A stretch of DNA of 64,000 nucleotides from Streptomyces sp. NRRL S-455 (GTDB lineage: Bacteria; Actinomycetota; Actinomycetes; Streptomycetales; Streptomycetaceae): assembly GCF_000717875.1 (NCBI RefSeq), contig NZ_JOCT01000023.1, positions 62,001-126,000 of the forward strand, given 5' to 3'. Below the pieces are notes generated by a model. It ran no database searches and was not told the origin of the DNA. It saw only the letters and a program-made list of their open reading frames with translations. Shown in pieces: positions 55,910-64,000 of the stretch. A program made the translations under genes and the position numbers. Position 1 is the first letter of the stretch. The number at the start of each line of letters is the position of its first letter.

Positions 55910-56692
55910 CTATACGGCGACGGGGGTCTGGTCGGCCGGTGCGGCGCTGCGGCCGGTGATGGCGAGGAACGTGTCCTGGAGGGTCGCGTCGATCGAGCCG
56001 CCGTACTCCAGCTTCAGCGCGTCCGGAGTGCCCTCGGCGGCGACCACGCCCCGGTCGACGACGACCAGCCGGTCGGACAGGGCGTCGGCCTCGTCGAGGT
56101 AGTGGGTGGTGAGGAAGACGGTCGTGCCGTGCTCGTCGCGCAGTCGGCGCACCAGGTCCCACAGATCGGCGCGGCTGCCGGGGTCGAGCCCGGTCGTCGG
56201 TTCGTCGAGGAACAGCACCTTCGGGCGGTGGGTGAGCGCCATCGCGATGTCCAGTCGGCGCCGCTGCCCGCCGGAGAGCGCCGCGCACTTGCGGTCGAGC
56301 AGCTCGGTGAGGTCCAGCTCGCGGGCGAGTTCCCCGGCCCGCTCGGCGGCCCGCGCCTTGGTCAGCCGGTACAGGCGCCCCTGGGTGACGAGTTCCTCCC
56401 GCACGGAGATCTGCGGGTCCACCCCGCCGGACTGTGCCACGTAGCCGCAGGACCGCCGCACCCCGGCCGGGTCCGCCGCCAGGTCGTGGCCCGCGACGGT
56501 GGCGGCACCGCCGGTCGGCGCCAGCAACGTCGTCAGCATCCGCAGGGTCGTCGTCTTGCCGGCCCCGTTCGGGCCGAGGAAACCCAGGATCTCGCCCTCG
56601 CGCACGGTCAGGTCGATACCGCGCACGGCATGAACGGGGCCGTGCTTCGTCCGGAAGGTACGGGCCAGGCCGGCCGTACTGATGATTGCCAT
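55910..56692 (-). CDS. ABC transporter ATP-binding protein (DrrA-like)
   Basis: 260 aa from the ATG at 56692. Walker A GPNGAGKTTTLRML near residue 37-50, Q loop GYVAQSGGVD, signature LSGGQRRRLDIAMAL near 140, Walker B VLFLDEPTTGLDPGSRADLW, and H-loop LTTHYLDEADALSD. Daunorubicin-resistance type. Pairs with the permease 17 bases downstream; divergent from a TetR gene that probably controls it. Confidence 0.94.
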   Translation of the reverse strand: MAIISTAGLARTFRTKHGPVHAVRGIDLTVREGEILGFLGPNGAGKTTTLRMLTTLLAPTGGAATVAGHDLAADPAGVRRSCGYVAQSGGVDPQISVREELVTQGRLYRLTKARAAERAGELARELDLTELLDRKCAALSGGQRRRLDIAMALTHRPKVLFLDEPTTGLDPGSRADLWDLVRRLRDEHGTTVFLTTHYLDEADALSDRLVVVDRGVVAAEGTPDALKLEYGGSIDATLQDTFLAITGRSAAPADQTPVAV

Positions 56693-56772
56693 GCCGCCCA
56701 GAAAAGCAGAGTCTCTTAAAGTTTGCAATGGCCCCAAGTTTTGAGGGGCCCCAGGGAAGTTAGGATTCGGGC

Positions 56773-57414
56773 ATGACAGAGGGGCTCAGGGAGCGGAAGA
56801 AGCGCGAGACCAGGCAGCGCATCTCGGACATCGCCACCGGGCTGTTCCTGGAGCACGGGTTCGTGACGGTGACGATCGCGGACGTGGCGGAGGCGGCCGA
56901 TGTCTCCGTCAACACCGTCTACAACTACTTCCCGGCCAAGGAGGACCTCTTCTTCGACCGCTCGCAGGGTGTCGTCGACCGGCTCTCCCGCTGGGTGCGC
57001 GGCCGGGACGCGGGGGAGTCCGCCGCCCGGGCGGTGCTGCGCGAGCTGCGCGCCGAGATCGAGGCGGTCTCGCCCCGGATGGGCCTCATCGAGGGTTACG
57101 ACCGTTTCATGCGCTGCATCGACGAGGCGCCGCCGCTGCGCTCCCGGCTGTGGCGCATCCAGCAGGAGGTCCAGGACAACCTGGAGGCGACCCTCCGGGA
57201 GGAGACGGGTGCCGAGGGCGGCGACCCGCTGCCGAGGCTGATCGCCGGTCAGATCTGCTGGGTCCACGGCACCGTCTTCGTGGCGATCGGCCGTGAGATG
57301 GCCAAGGGGCGCAACCCGGACGAAGTGTCACGGGAGATGCTCGTCCTCCTCGACGACATCGAGGAGCTGTTGAGCGAGAACGTGCTCAACTACGCCGTCC
57401 GGGAAGCCGAGTGA
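56773..57414 (+). CDS. TetR-family regulator
   Basis: 213 aa. N-terminal helix-turn-helix (KKRETRQRISDIATGLFLEHGF, IADVAEAADVSVNTVYNYFPAKEDLF at residues 8-60) and a ligand domain. No ribosome binding site is visible; TAGGAT lies seven bases before the ATG, so the transcript may be leaderless. The 80-base divergent gap to the ABC genes contains AAAGTTTGC and CAAGTTTTG motifs that could be its operator. Probable local repressor of the exporter. Confidence 0.92.
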   Translation: MTEGLRERKKRETRQRISDIATGLFLEHGFVTVTIADVAEAADVSVNTVYNYFPAKEDLFFDRSQGVVDRLSRWVRGRDAGESAARAVLRELRAEIEAVSPRMGLIEGYDRFMRCIDEAPPLRSRLWRIQQEVQDNLEATLREETGAEGGDPLPRLIAGQICWVHGTVFVAIGREMAKGRNPDEVSREMLVLLDDIEELLSENVLNYAVREAE

Positions 57415-57540
57415 CCCCTGCTGGTGTGATGTCCGTCATGTGAGACGTGACGCGCATTACTTACTGGTCACACAGGCCCTCACGAGCGCTAGTGTCCGCC
57501 CGAGAGGCAGACATGAACAGCGCGTCAGGGGAGTCGCACA

Positions 57541-58389
57541 GTGGCACGGAAGCTCGCCGTCATCGGAGCCGGCCTCATGGGGTCCGGTATCGCCCAGGTC
57601 TCCGCGCAGGCGGGCTGGGACGTCGTCCTGCGCGACGTGACCGACGAGGCGCTCAGGCGAGGCACCGACGGCATCAAGGCGTCGTACGACAAGTTCGTCG
57701 CCAAGGGCAAGCTGGAGGCGCATGACGCCGACGCCGCCCTCGCGCGCATCACCGCGACCACCGACCTGGACGCCGCGGCCGACGCGGACGTGGTCGTCGA
57801 GGCCGTCTTCGAGAAGCTCGAGGTCAAGCACGAGATCTTCCGCAACCTCGACAAGATCGTGAAGGACGAGGCGATCCTGGCCTCGAACACCTCCGCCATC
57901 CCGATCACCAAGATCGCGGCGGCGACGGAGCGCCCGGAGCGGGTCGTCGGCACGCACTTCTTCTCGCCGGTGCCGATGATGCAGCTGTGCGAACTGGTGC
58001 GCGGCTACAAGACCAGTGACGAAACCCTCGCCAAGGCTCGGGAGTTCGCCGAGTCCGTCGGCAAGACCTGCATCGTCGTCAACCGCGACGTCGCCGGCTT
58101 CGTGACGACCCGTCTCATCTGCGCCCTGGTCGTCGAGGCCGCGAAACTGCACGAGTCGGGCGTGGCGAGCGCCGAGGACATCGACCTTGCCTGCAAGCTG
58201 GGCTTCGGCCACGCCATGGGCCCGCTGGCGACGGCGGACCTGACCGGCGTCGACATCCTGCTGCACGCCACGAGCAACATCTACACCGAGTCCCAGGACG
58301 AGAAGTTCGCGGCTCCCGAGTCGATGCGCCGGATGGTTGACGCCGGTGACATCGGACGCAAGAGCGGGCAGGGCTTCTACAAGCACTGA
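57541..58389 (+). CDS. 3-hydroxybutyryl-CoA dehydrogenase
   Basis: 282 aa from GTG 57541. NAD-binding LAVIGAGLMGSGIAQVSAQAG, then AVFEKLEVKHEIF, SNTSAIPITKIA, and the catalytic histidine in GTHFFSPVPMMQLCELVRG near residue 140; the C-terminal dimer domain has DLACKLGFGHAMGPLATADLTG. Acts in fatty-acid/butyrate metabolism and may supply ethylmalonyl-CoA pathway intermediates. Ends before a double palindrome. Confidence 0.95.
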   Translation: MARKLAVIGAGLMGSGIAQVSAQAGWDVVLRDVTDEALRRGTDGIKASYDKFVAKGKLEAHDADAALARITATTDLDAAADADVVVEAVFEKLEVKHEIFRNLDKIVKDEAILASNTSAIPITKIAAATERPERVVGTHFFSPVPMMQLCELVRGYKTSDETLAKAREFAESVGKTCIVVNRDVAGFVTTRLICALVVEAAKLHESGVASAEDIDLACKLGFGHAMGPLATADLTGVDILLHATSNIYTESQDEKFAAPESMRRMVDAGDIGRKSGQGFYKH

Positions 58390-58398
58390 AACCGCACA

Positions 58399-58426
58399 CA
58401 CCCCGGGGTCATCACACCCCGGGGTG
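58399..58426 (+). terminator. Double ACCCCGGGGT palindrome
   Basis: Two copies of the palindrome ACCCCGGGGT (58400-58409 and 58416-58425) can pair with each other or fold singly, 10 bases after the dehydrogenase stop. Likely terminator. Confidence 0.65.
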
Positions 58427-58453
58427 AATTCGGTATCGGTTCGCTTACAGGAA

Positions 58454-58488
58454 GCAACCTCTGCGCCCTCCACGCAGTCAGAGGTTGC
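58454..58488. promoter_or_regulatory. Inverted repeat upstream of the STAS gene
   Basis: Perfect 10-base arms GCAACCTCTG and CAGAGGTTGC with a 15-base spacer, 50 bases upstream of the STAS start. Spacing and position suit an operator or leader hairpin. Confidence 0.5.
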
Positions 58489-58538
58489 ATCACCCACATC
58501 AGAACGCGGAGCACGAGACGCACGCACGGGGAGCGCAT

Positions 58539-58862
58539 ATGTACATCAGGGGCGACCACGCCGAGCTGGTCGTCGGGGGCCGCCTCGACGTCCGCAGCGC
58601 GGCGGACGCCCGTACGGTCCTGCACTCGGCCGTCGACGACGGAGTCGGAGACCTGGTGCTGGACCTGTCCGAACTGGACTCCTGGGACGCCACCGGACTG
58701 GGCGTGATCATGGGAGCCCACCGGCGGGCCGGCCGCTGCGGCCGGCGCCTGGTCCTGCGCGGCGTGCCGCCGCAGATGCAGCGCCTGCTGGTGGCCACCC
58801 GCCTGCACCGGATCCTGGCGATCGAGGGAGGCATCGGGGTGGAGACACTGCCTCGCGTGTGA
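58539..58862 (+). CDS. STAS domain protein (anti-sigma factor antagonist-like)
   Basis: 107 aa from ATG 58539 with GGGAG upstream. STAS fold: AELVVGGRLDVRSAADARTVL, then LVLDLSELDSWDATGLGVIMGAHRRAG with the phosphorylation position as threonine (DATGL rather than the usual DSSGL), then LVLRGVPPQMQRLL. Antagonists of this type bind RsbW-like kinases; none is encoded beside it. Confidence 0.9.
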   Translation: MYIRGDHAELVVGGRLDVRSAADARTVLHSAVDDGVGDLVLDLSELDSWDATGLGVIMGAHRRAGRCGRRLVLRGVPPQMQRLLVATRLHRILAIEGGIGVETLPRV

Positions 58863-59138
58863 CGCCTCGTACGTGTGAACCGGATGACCCGGGAGACCCG
58901 GACGGACGATGTCGAATCGTGCGGCGAATGGTGCGACGCGCACAATCCTCACGAGACCGTGACGTCTCGGACGGCGCGGTACCCCGGACTGTCGTAGATA
59001 CTGTGCGAAGGTTTAGGGTTCGGCTGCCCGCTGCCATGCCACCCTTCGAGCGGGCCCGGACCAGAAGCGACAGCGCGGTGTGCAGCAAGGCCGGGAGGGG
59101 CTAGCAGGGCACACACACGCTTTTGGGGGGCTTGACCT

Positions 59139-61646
59139 ATGGACCCGAACACCCGGGGACCCGAGGAGTACGGCCACGACGGCGACGGTACCGCGCCGCG
59201 CCAGCGCCCGCCCCGGGAATCCCTCACACCCGACTTCAGCCAGCACGCGCCCGCGCTCGCCCGCACGGTGCAGCTCGTCTCCGGCGACTTCCTGCTGACC
59301 GTCAACCCCGTCGACGGCAGCGAGATAGAGGTCTGCCCGCCCGCCGAACGGCCCGCCCGTCCCGTCAAGCTCGACCCGGCCGAACGCGCCGAGGCCGAGC
59401 GCGCGGCCCTGCCGCCCGTCCCGCCCGGTCCCGCGCAGCCCACTCTGCCGCTGCTCGCCCGCCAGGAGGAACGCGAGCAGCTGGTGCGCCTGCTCGCCCG
59501 CGGCCGCACCGTCCGCCTCACCGGGCCCGCCGGCTCCGGCCGCACCCGCCTGCTCGACCTGGTCGCCGAGGACTGCTCGGACCTCGCGCCGGACGGCGTC
59601 GTCCGGCTGAACGGCTTCGGCCGCACCTCCGGCGAACTGCTGTACGACCTCTTCTACGCGGTGTACAAAGCCCCCCTGCACCGCCCGGACCGGGACGAAC
59701 TGCTCACCCATGTCCGTGAGATCGGCGCGGTCGTCGTCCTCGACGGCCTGGACTTCGGCGGCGCCGCGCTCGACGAGCTGCTGGAGGCGACCCCCGAGTG
59801 CGCCTTCCTGCTCGGCGCCACCCCGGACGTGCCGGCGCCCTCCGCCGACGCCGGTGTGGAGGAGGTCGTCCTCGGCGGACTGGACCGCGCGGCCGGACTG
59901 GACCTGCTCGAACACGCCGTCGGCCGTTCCCTCACCGAGGAGGAGTCCAACTGGGCGGGCGACCTCTGGTTCGAGTCCGAGGGCCTGCCGCTGCGCTTCG
60001 TCCAGGCCGGCGCCCTGCTGCGGCAGCGCGACCGGCTGCGTGCCGGAGCCGGAGCCGTCGACGAGTTCGGCGTCTTCGAGGACGCGCCCCCGGCCGACGG
60101 GTACGACGCCGCCGAGGAAGACGAGGTGCCCCTGCCCTCACTCGGTGAGGCCGCCGCTCCCGCGCCCCTGCTCGCCTCCCGGCTCAGCGCATCCGCCCGC
60201 GCCACCCTCCGGTTCGCGGTCGCCCTGGGCGGCGAGGTGCCGCACCAGGCGCATCTGCCCGCTCTGGTCGGCGACACCCACGCGGATGCCGCGCTCGGCG
60301 AACTGGCCGCCTGCGGCCTGGTCTCCGCGGTCGGCTCCCGCTACCGGCTCGCCGCGGGGGTGTCGACGCAGCTCGAGGCCGCGGGGTACGCCGACGAGGC
60401 CGAGGCCGGCGCCCGCAGCGCCGCCCAGCACTACTCCTGGTGGGCCGGGCACCCCTCGGTCACCCCCGAGCGTGTGTGCGCCGAGGCCGACGCGCTCCTC
60501 GCCGCCCTGGCGGTCCTCACCCCGCTCACCGGCCCGACCGCCGAGGGCGAGGAGAGCCCGGCCCTGCACCTGGCGCGCACCGCCGCACCGGCGTTCGCCG
60601 CCGGACTGCACTGGAGCGCCTGGGAACGGGCCCTGCGGACCGGCGCCGAGGCCGCCCGGCTCGCCGGCGACGTCGCCGAGCAGGCCTACTTCCACCACGA
60701 GCTCGGCATCCTCGCCCTGTGCGGCGGACAGCTCGACCGGGCCCGCGCCGAACTGGAGACCTCCGTGGGTCTGCGCGGCGCCCTGTCGGACAAGCGTGGC
60801 ACCGTCGCCGGCCGCCGTGCGCTCGCCCTGGTCGCGGACCGCTCCGGCACGCCGCTGACTCTCGGGCCGACCGCGGGGGAGGAGGTGCCCGACGCCCGGT
60901 ACGAGGAGTCGGCGTCCCCGGCCGAGGGTGTACCGGCGGCCTTCCCGACCCTCCAGCAGCCCTCAGCCCCGGCCCTGGTCACCCACCGCTCCTCGCAAGG
61001 GCCCTCGCGCAAGGCCGGGGGCGGGCTCAAGGGCCTGGCCCGGCGCAACCTCGTGGCCGCCGGGGCCGGCGCCCTGCTCGTCGCGGTGCTCGGCACGGTG
61101 GTGACGCTCGGCGCCACCTCCGACAACGACCCGAATCCGCCGTCCGGCCAGGTCGGCGTCGACCCCTCGGCCAGTCAGGGCCCGAGCGACGGCAGTCTGG
61201 GCGCCGAACGTCCGGTGAACGACAGCGACGGTGACCCGGGCGTGGTGACCACCCGCCCGACCGAACCGGGCCCGGACGGCACGCCGGGGACGTCGGACGA
61301 TCCGACGCCGACGAGTGGACCGAGCGGTTCGCCGAGCCCCAGCGACCCGGGGTCCACGACGAAGCCGCCCACGACCTCGAAGCCGCCGGCGACATCCAAG
61401 CCCCCGACGACGTCGAAGCCCCCCACGACATCGAAGCCGCCGACCACGTCGAAGCCGCCGACCTCGCAACCTCCCACGTCCGAGCCGCCGACCTCGCAGT
61501 CGCCGACCTCCGCCCCGCCGACCACCAGCCCGAGCACCTCGGACTCCGCGAGCGGCCCGGCGCCGAGCGCCCCCGCGAGCACCACGGCGAGCGCGCCGCA
61601 GAGCAGTGCGGGGACGCCGGACGGCTCGCAGCCGCTGGTGATCTGA
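59139..61646 (+). CDS. Large ATPase-like protein with one C-terminal membrane helix and Pro/Thr-rich tail
   Basis: 835 aa from ATG 59139. After a disordered N-terminus, an NTPase domain of AAA/STAND kind begins near residue 105. Its P loop reads TVRLTGPAGSGRTRLLDL, with Arg in place of the Walker A Lys; AVVVLDGLDFGGAALDELLE fits Walker B. A winged-helix/TPR-like part follows to about 570. One membrane helix (LVAAGAGALLVAVLGTVVTL) lies near 640-660, then an extracellular tail of repeated TTSKPP units. Signal relay across the membrane is imaginable. Homologues are known to me only as streptomycete ATP/GTP-binding proteins of unknown role. Confidence 0.75.
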   Translation: MDPNTRGPEEYGHDGDGTAPRQRPPRESLTPDFSQHAPALARTVQLVSGDFLLTVNPVDGSEIEVCPPAERPARPVKLDPAERAEAERAALPPVPPGPAQPTLPLLARQEEREQLVRLLARGRTVRLTGPAGSGRTRLLDLVAEDCSDLAPDGVVRLNGFGRTSGELLYDLFYAVYKAPLHRPDRDELLTHVREIGAVVVLDGLDFGGAALDELLEATPECAFLLGATPDVPAPSADAGVEEVVLGGLDRAAGLDLLEHAVGRSLTEEESNWAGDLWFESEGLPLRFVQAGALLRQRDRLRAGAGAVDEFGVFEDAPPADGYDAAEEDEVPLPSLGEAAAPAPLLASRLSASARATLRFAVALGGEVPHQAHLPALVGDTHADAALGELAACGLVSAVGSRYRLAAGVSTQLEAAGYADEAEAGARSAAQHYSWWAGHPSVTPERVCAEADALLAALAVLTPLTGPTAEGEESPALHLARTAAPAFAAGLHWSAWERALRTGAEAARLAGDVAEQAYFHHELGILALCGGQLDRARAELETSVGLRGALSDKRGTVAGRRALALVADRSGTPLTLGPTAGEEVPDARYEESASPAEGVPAAFPTLQQPSAPALVTHRSSQGPSRKAGGGLKGLARRNLVAAGAGALLVAVLGTVVTLGATSDNDPNPPSGQVGVDPSASQGPSDGSLGAERPVNDSDGDPGVVTTRPTEPGPDGTPGTSDDPTPTSGPSGSPSPSDPGSTTKPPTTSKPPATSKPPTTSKPPTTSKPPTTSKPPTSQPPTSEPPTSQSPTSAPPTTSPSTSDSASGPAPSAPASTTASAPQSSAGTPDGSQPLVI
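61356..61510 (+). repeat. 18-bp coding repeat (TTSKPP) in the ATPase-like gene
   Basis: At least five near-perfect 18-base units encode TTSKPP, followed by degenerate TSQPP/TSEPP forms. Typical Pro/Thr cell-wall-spanning stalk; prone to copy change without frameshift. Confidence 0.85.
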
Positions 61647-61661
61647 CACCCGACACGCGGC

Positions 61662-61691
61662 AGGGCCGGGTCCGTTCCCGGACCCGGCCCT
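61662..61691. terminator. Bidirectional terminator hairpin
   Basis: Perfect 13-base arms AGGGCCGGGTCCG and CGGACCCGGCCCT with loop TTCC, between the convergent ATPase-like and nucS genes; TTCTTG follows. Confidence 0.9.
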
Positions 61692-61710
61692 TCTTGTCGT
61701 ACGGGACGTG

Positions 61711-62382
61711 TCAGAACAGCCGCAGCTTGTCGTCCTCGATGCCGCGCAGCGCGTCGTAGTCGAGGACCTGGCAGCCGATGCCCCGGTCGGTCGCGAGGAC
61801 ACGGGCCTGGGGCTTGATCTCCTGCGCGGCGAAGATGCCGCGGACGGGGGCGAGATGGGGGTCGCGGTTCAGCAGCTCCAGATAGCGCGTCAGCTGCTCC
61901 ACGCCGTCGATCTCACCGCGCCGCTTGATCTCGACCGCGACGGTCTTGCCGTCGGCGTCCCGGCACAGGATGTCGACCGGGCCGATGGCCGTCGGGTACT
62001 CGCGGCGGATCAGGGTGTAGCCGTCGCCGAGCGTCTCGATGCGGTCGGCGAGCAGCTCCTGCAGGTGCGCTTCCACGCCGTCCTTGATCAGGCCGGGATC
62101 GACGCCCAGTTCGTGCGAGGAGTCGTGGAGGACTTCCTCCATCGTGATGATGAGCTTCTCGCCCGCCTTGTTGACGACGGTCCAGACGCCCTCGTCCTCG
62201 CCGGTGCCCTCCTTCAGTGTGCAGGGCGGCGACATCCAGTTCAGGGGCTTGTAGGCCCGGTCGTCGGCGTGGATCGAGACGCTGCCGTCCGCCTTCACCA
62301 GGATCAGACGCGGGGCCGAGGGGAGGTGGGCGGTGAGCCGCCCGGCGTAGTCCACGGAGCAGCGGGCAATGACGAGACGCAT
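61711..62382 (-). CDS. nucS: Mismatch-specific endonuclease NucS/EndoMS
   Basis: 223 aa from the ATG at 62382 ([15 protein letters not shown] is the family start). Cuts both strands at G:T, G:G and T:T mismatches and gives non-canonical mismatch repair in actinobacteria that lack MutS/MutL. The RecB-like catalytic core shows D137 in GPVDILCRD, and E151 and K153 in [13 protein letters not shown], followed by [12 protein letters not shown]. The C-terminus KLRLF matches the beta-clamp-binding tail. Confidence 0.96.
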   Translation of the reverse strand: MRLVIARCSVDYAGRLTAHLPSAPRLILVKADGSVSIHADDRAYKPLNWMSPPCTLKEGTGEDEGVWTVVNKAGEKLIITMEEVLHDSSHELGVDPGLIKDGVEAHLQELLADRIETLGDGYTLIRREYPTAIGPVDILCRDADGKTVAVEIKRRGEIDGVEQLTRYLELLNRDPHLAPVRGIFAAQEIKPQARVLATDRGIGCQVLDYDALRGIEDDKLRLF

Positions 62383-62637
62383 GGTCGGCAACGCTACTCG
62401 ACGGGTGCCTGTCGACGCGATTCGCCCTGGAAAACACATGTTCGGTAATGGCCGATTGTGTGCATGGTGTGCTCATTGAGAGTGTGCCATCTGCGCATTT
62501 TCCTGGTGCCGTCCCCGCCGGTTGCTTACCGTATGAACGGGAGGTCGCGACGTGTGTACGCAGCGTGTCCGGTATCGCGAACTCCCTTATTGTCCGGCAA
62601 CCCCTGCCCGCCGGGCGGGGGTGCGAGAGGAGAACTC

Positions 62638-63030
62638 ATGTCGCTCGACGTCTCACCGGCCCTACTGGAACAGGCCGAGCGAGGCGAGGTCGATGAAGCC
62701 GAATTCGTCGACTGCGTCCGGACCTCCCTGCCCTACGCGTGGGAGATGATCAGCTCCCTGGTGGCCCAGCTGAAGGTGGACGGCGGTGCGTTCGCCGACA
62801 ACCAGACGCCTCCGCCGGACGAGCAGGCACGCGGTCAGCTGCTGCGTGCGCTTGCGAGTGACGCGATACGCGGCGCGCTGCAACGGCACTTCGGTGTGCG
62901 GCTGGCCTTCCAGAACTGCCACCGGGTGGCCGTCTTCCCGCTTGACTCCTCGGTCGACGAGAAACTGGGCCGCTTCACCTCGGTCCGCAGTCAGGTGCTG
63001 AATCAGTCCCCCGAGTTCCGCGACTGCTGA
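62638..63030 (+). CDS. SCO5389-family protein
   Basis: 130 aa from ATG 62638 with AGAGGAG upstream. Soluble; PALLEQAERGEVDEAEFVDCV, then SLPYAWEMISSLVAQLK, a TPPPDEQARGQLLRAL segment and VRLAFQNCHRVAVFPLD. The family is conserved in Streptomyces next to nucS (named after SCO5389). No function known and no catalytic motif recognised. The 255-base gap to divergent nucS contains a GC hairpin and probably both promoters. Confidence 0.8.
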   Translation: MSLDVSPALLEQAERGEVDEAEFVDCVRTSLPYAWEMISSLVAQLKVDGGAFADNQTPPPDEQARGQLLRALASDAIRGALQRHFGVRLAFQNCHRVAVFPLDSSVDEKLGRFTSVRSQVLNQSPEFRDC

Positions 63031-63040
63031 GGCGCCGCCT

Positions 63041-63090
63041 GCTTGCCGCTCCGTACGCGGGAGGTGCGCTTTTGTACCGGAGCGGCAAGC
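63041..63090. terminator. Terminator-like inverted repeat between convergent genes
   Basis: Perfect arms GCTTGCCGCTCC and GGAGCGGCAAGC around a 26-base loop that itself begins and ends with GTAC, 10 bases after the SCO5389-family stop. Confidence 0.8.
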
Positions 63091-63111
63091 CCCCAGGAAC
63101 CCACCGCGCTT

Positions 63112-64000
63112 TCAGACGAGTTGGGGGAGCACCTCGGCCCCCAGCCGCCGTACGTTCTCCTCGGTCGCCGCCAGGTCCCCGGAGCCCTCCACGAGCAGGG
63201 CGAAGCGGGAGATGCCGGTCCGCTCGCTGGTCGCCGCCAGCCGGTCCGCGCACAGCCGCGGGGTGCCCACCGGGTGCAGCCCGCAGAGCAGTTCGGTGTA
63301 CGCCAGCGGGTCGCGCATCCGCCGTGTGCGCCCGTCGACCGTGACATGCGCCTCCAGGCCCTGTTTCAGCCAGCCCGGCATCGCCTTCATCAGCGTCTCC
63401 GCCGCGTCGGCCCGCCGGTCCGCGATCTGGCAGACGCCCGCCGACACATGGGACGCGCCGAGGATCTCCTCCGCCGACCGGCCGCAGGCCCGCGCGTGCT
63501 GCCGCCACAGGGCGACCATCTCCGCCTTCTCCTCGTCCCCCACGTGCATCCCGAGCAGCATCGACAGGCCGCGCTCGGCGGCCAGCCGCACACTCGCCGG
63601 GGACGTGCAGGCGACGACGACCTCCGGCCCCGCGACCTCGTTCAGGGCCTCCGACGGCCGGGGGACGACCGTGACTTCACGGAAGCGGAAACGCTCACCG
63701 TCGGCCGCGACAGACGGTGCGCGCAGCCAGCGCACCAGGAGGTCAAGGGACTCCGGGAACCCCTTCTCGTACGCCTCCAGGCCCGCGCCGAACACCTCCA
63801 GGTCGACCCACGGGCCGCCACGGCCGACACCGAGCGTGAAACGGCCGCCGCTCGTGTGGTGCAGCAGCGCGGCCTGTTCACCGAGGGCCACGGGGTGGGC
63901 GGTGGGCAGGACGCTGACCGCCGTACCGACCCGGATGCGGCGGGTGCGGCCCAGCAGCCAGGCGGCCAGCGTGACGGCCGAGGGGCACGTGCCGTACGGC
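63112..64000 (-). CDS. LLM-class flavin-dependent oxidoreductase (5' end outside window)
   Basis: The frame is open to the window end at 64000; about 296 residues are visible and the N-terminus is missing. Luciferase-like features: GTAVSVLPTAHPVALGEQAA, LLHHTSGGRFTLGVGRGGPW and VVVACTSPASVRLAAERGLS. F420- or FMN-dependent oxidation of an unknown substrate. Convergent with the SCO5389-family gene. Confidence 0.9.
   Translation of the reverse strand, partial: PYGTCPSAVTLAAWLLGRTRRIRVGTAVSVLPTAHPVALGEQAALLHHTSGGRFTLGVGRGGPWVDLEVFGAGLEAYEKGFPESLDLLVRWLRAPSVAADGERFRFREVTVVPRPSEALNEVAGPEVVVACTSPASVRLAAERGLSMLLGMHVGDEEKAEMVALWRQHARACGRSAEEILGASHVSAGVCQIADRRADAAETLMKAMPGWLKQGLEAHVTVDGRTRRMRDPLAYTELLCGLHPVGTPRLCADRLAATSERTGISRFALLVEGSGDLAATEENVRRLGAEVLPQLV

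Noticed and set aside
61356..61510. Possible CRISPR or minisatellite array
   Set aside because: 18-base units encode TTSKPP in frame with no unique spacers; a protein stalk repeat.

Overview
The window is high-GC actinobacterial DNA, almost certainly from a Streptomyces chromosome. Evidence: strong third-position GC, many GTG/TTG starts with GTGA/ATGA overlaps, a gene order from nrtL/lysA to nucS that I recognise from Streptomyces (and, in its backbone, from other actinobacteria), and a pSAM2/SLP1-type integrative element.

1-11.3 kb is a defence region. A translationally coupled operon encodes the C-terminal part of an SF2 helicase (cut by the window edge), a NERD-nuclease/UvrD-like helicase, a DrmA-like helicase and a DrmB-like DUF1998 protein. 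This resembles DISARM but has no drmC phospholipase-D gene in the expected place. It is followed by a type II restriction-modification set of visibly lower GC: vsr on the minus strand, then a C5-cytosine methyltransferase overlapping a candidate PD-(D/E)XK endonuclease. Nested inverted repeats end this region.

11.3-23.4 kb holds a DUF1152 gene and an actinomycete integrative and conjugative element (AICE). The element has two GntR/UTRA regulators with visible operators, a HATPase protein, an SCO3933-type regulator, an FtsK/SpoIIIE transfer ATPase, Spd-type spread proteins, a RepSA-like rolling-circle initiator, Xis and a tyrosine integrase. A NERD protein and a zinc-ribbon protein lie between int and a tRNA-Arg(CCG) gene whose 3' end faces the element. 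I saw no second copy of the tRNA 3' end in the window, so the island may extend left beyond it and may include the defence genes.

23.5-64 kb is chromosomal core: a response regulator, nrtL (ArgS-like without a catalytic core), lysA, hom-thrC-thrB, rho, an LCP protein, rpmE, prfA, prmC, tsaC, a phosphatase-like protein, a SHMT paralogue, a WecA-like transferase, the full ATP synthase operon (atpIBEFHAGDC) and a DUF2550 gene. After these come a secreted GH18 chitinase with the classic chi direct repeats, a NarL-type two-component pair, two small membrane proteins, a PduO-type adenosyltransferase, a drug-type ABC exporter with a divergent TetR gene, a 3-hydroxyacyl-CoA dehydrogenase, a STAS protein, a large membrane-anchored ATPase-like protein, nucS, an SCO5389-family gene and a partial LLM flavin oxidoreductase.

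The backbone joins aspartate-family amino-acid synthesis, transcription and translation termination and energy production. The left third is accessory defence and mobility. No CRISPR array or rRNA was seen. Coordinates were counted by hand with an open-reading-frame aid, so short-site positions may be off by a base or two.
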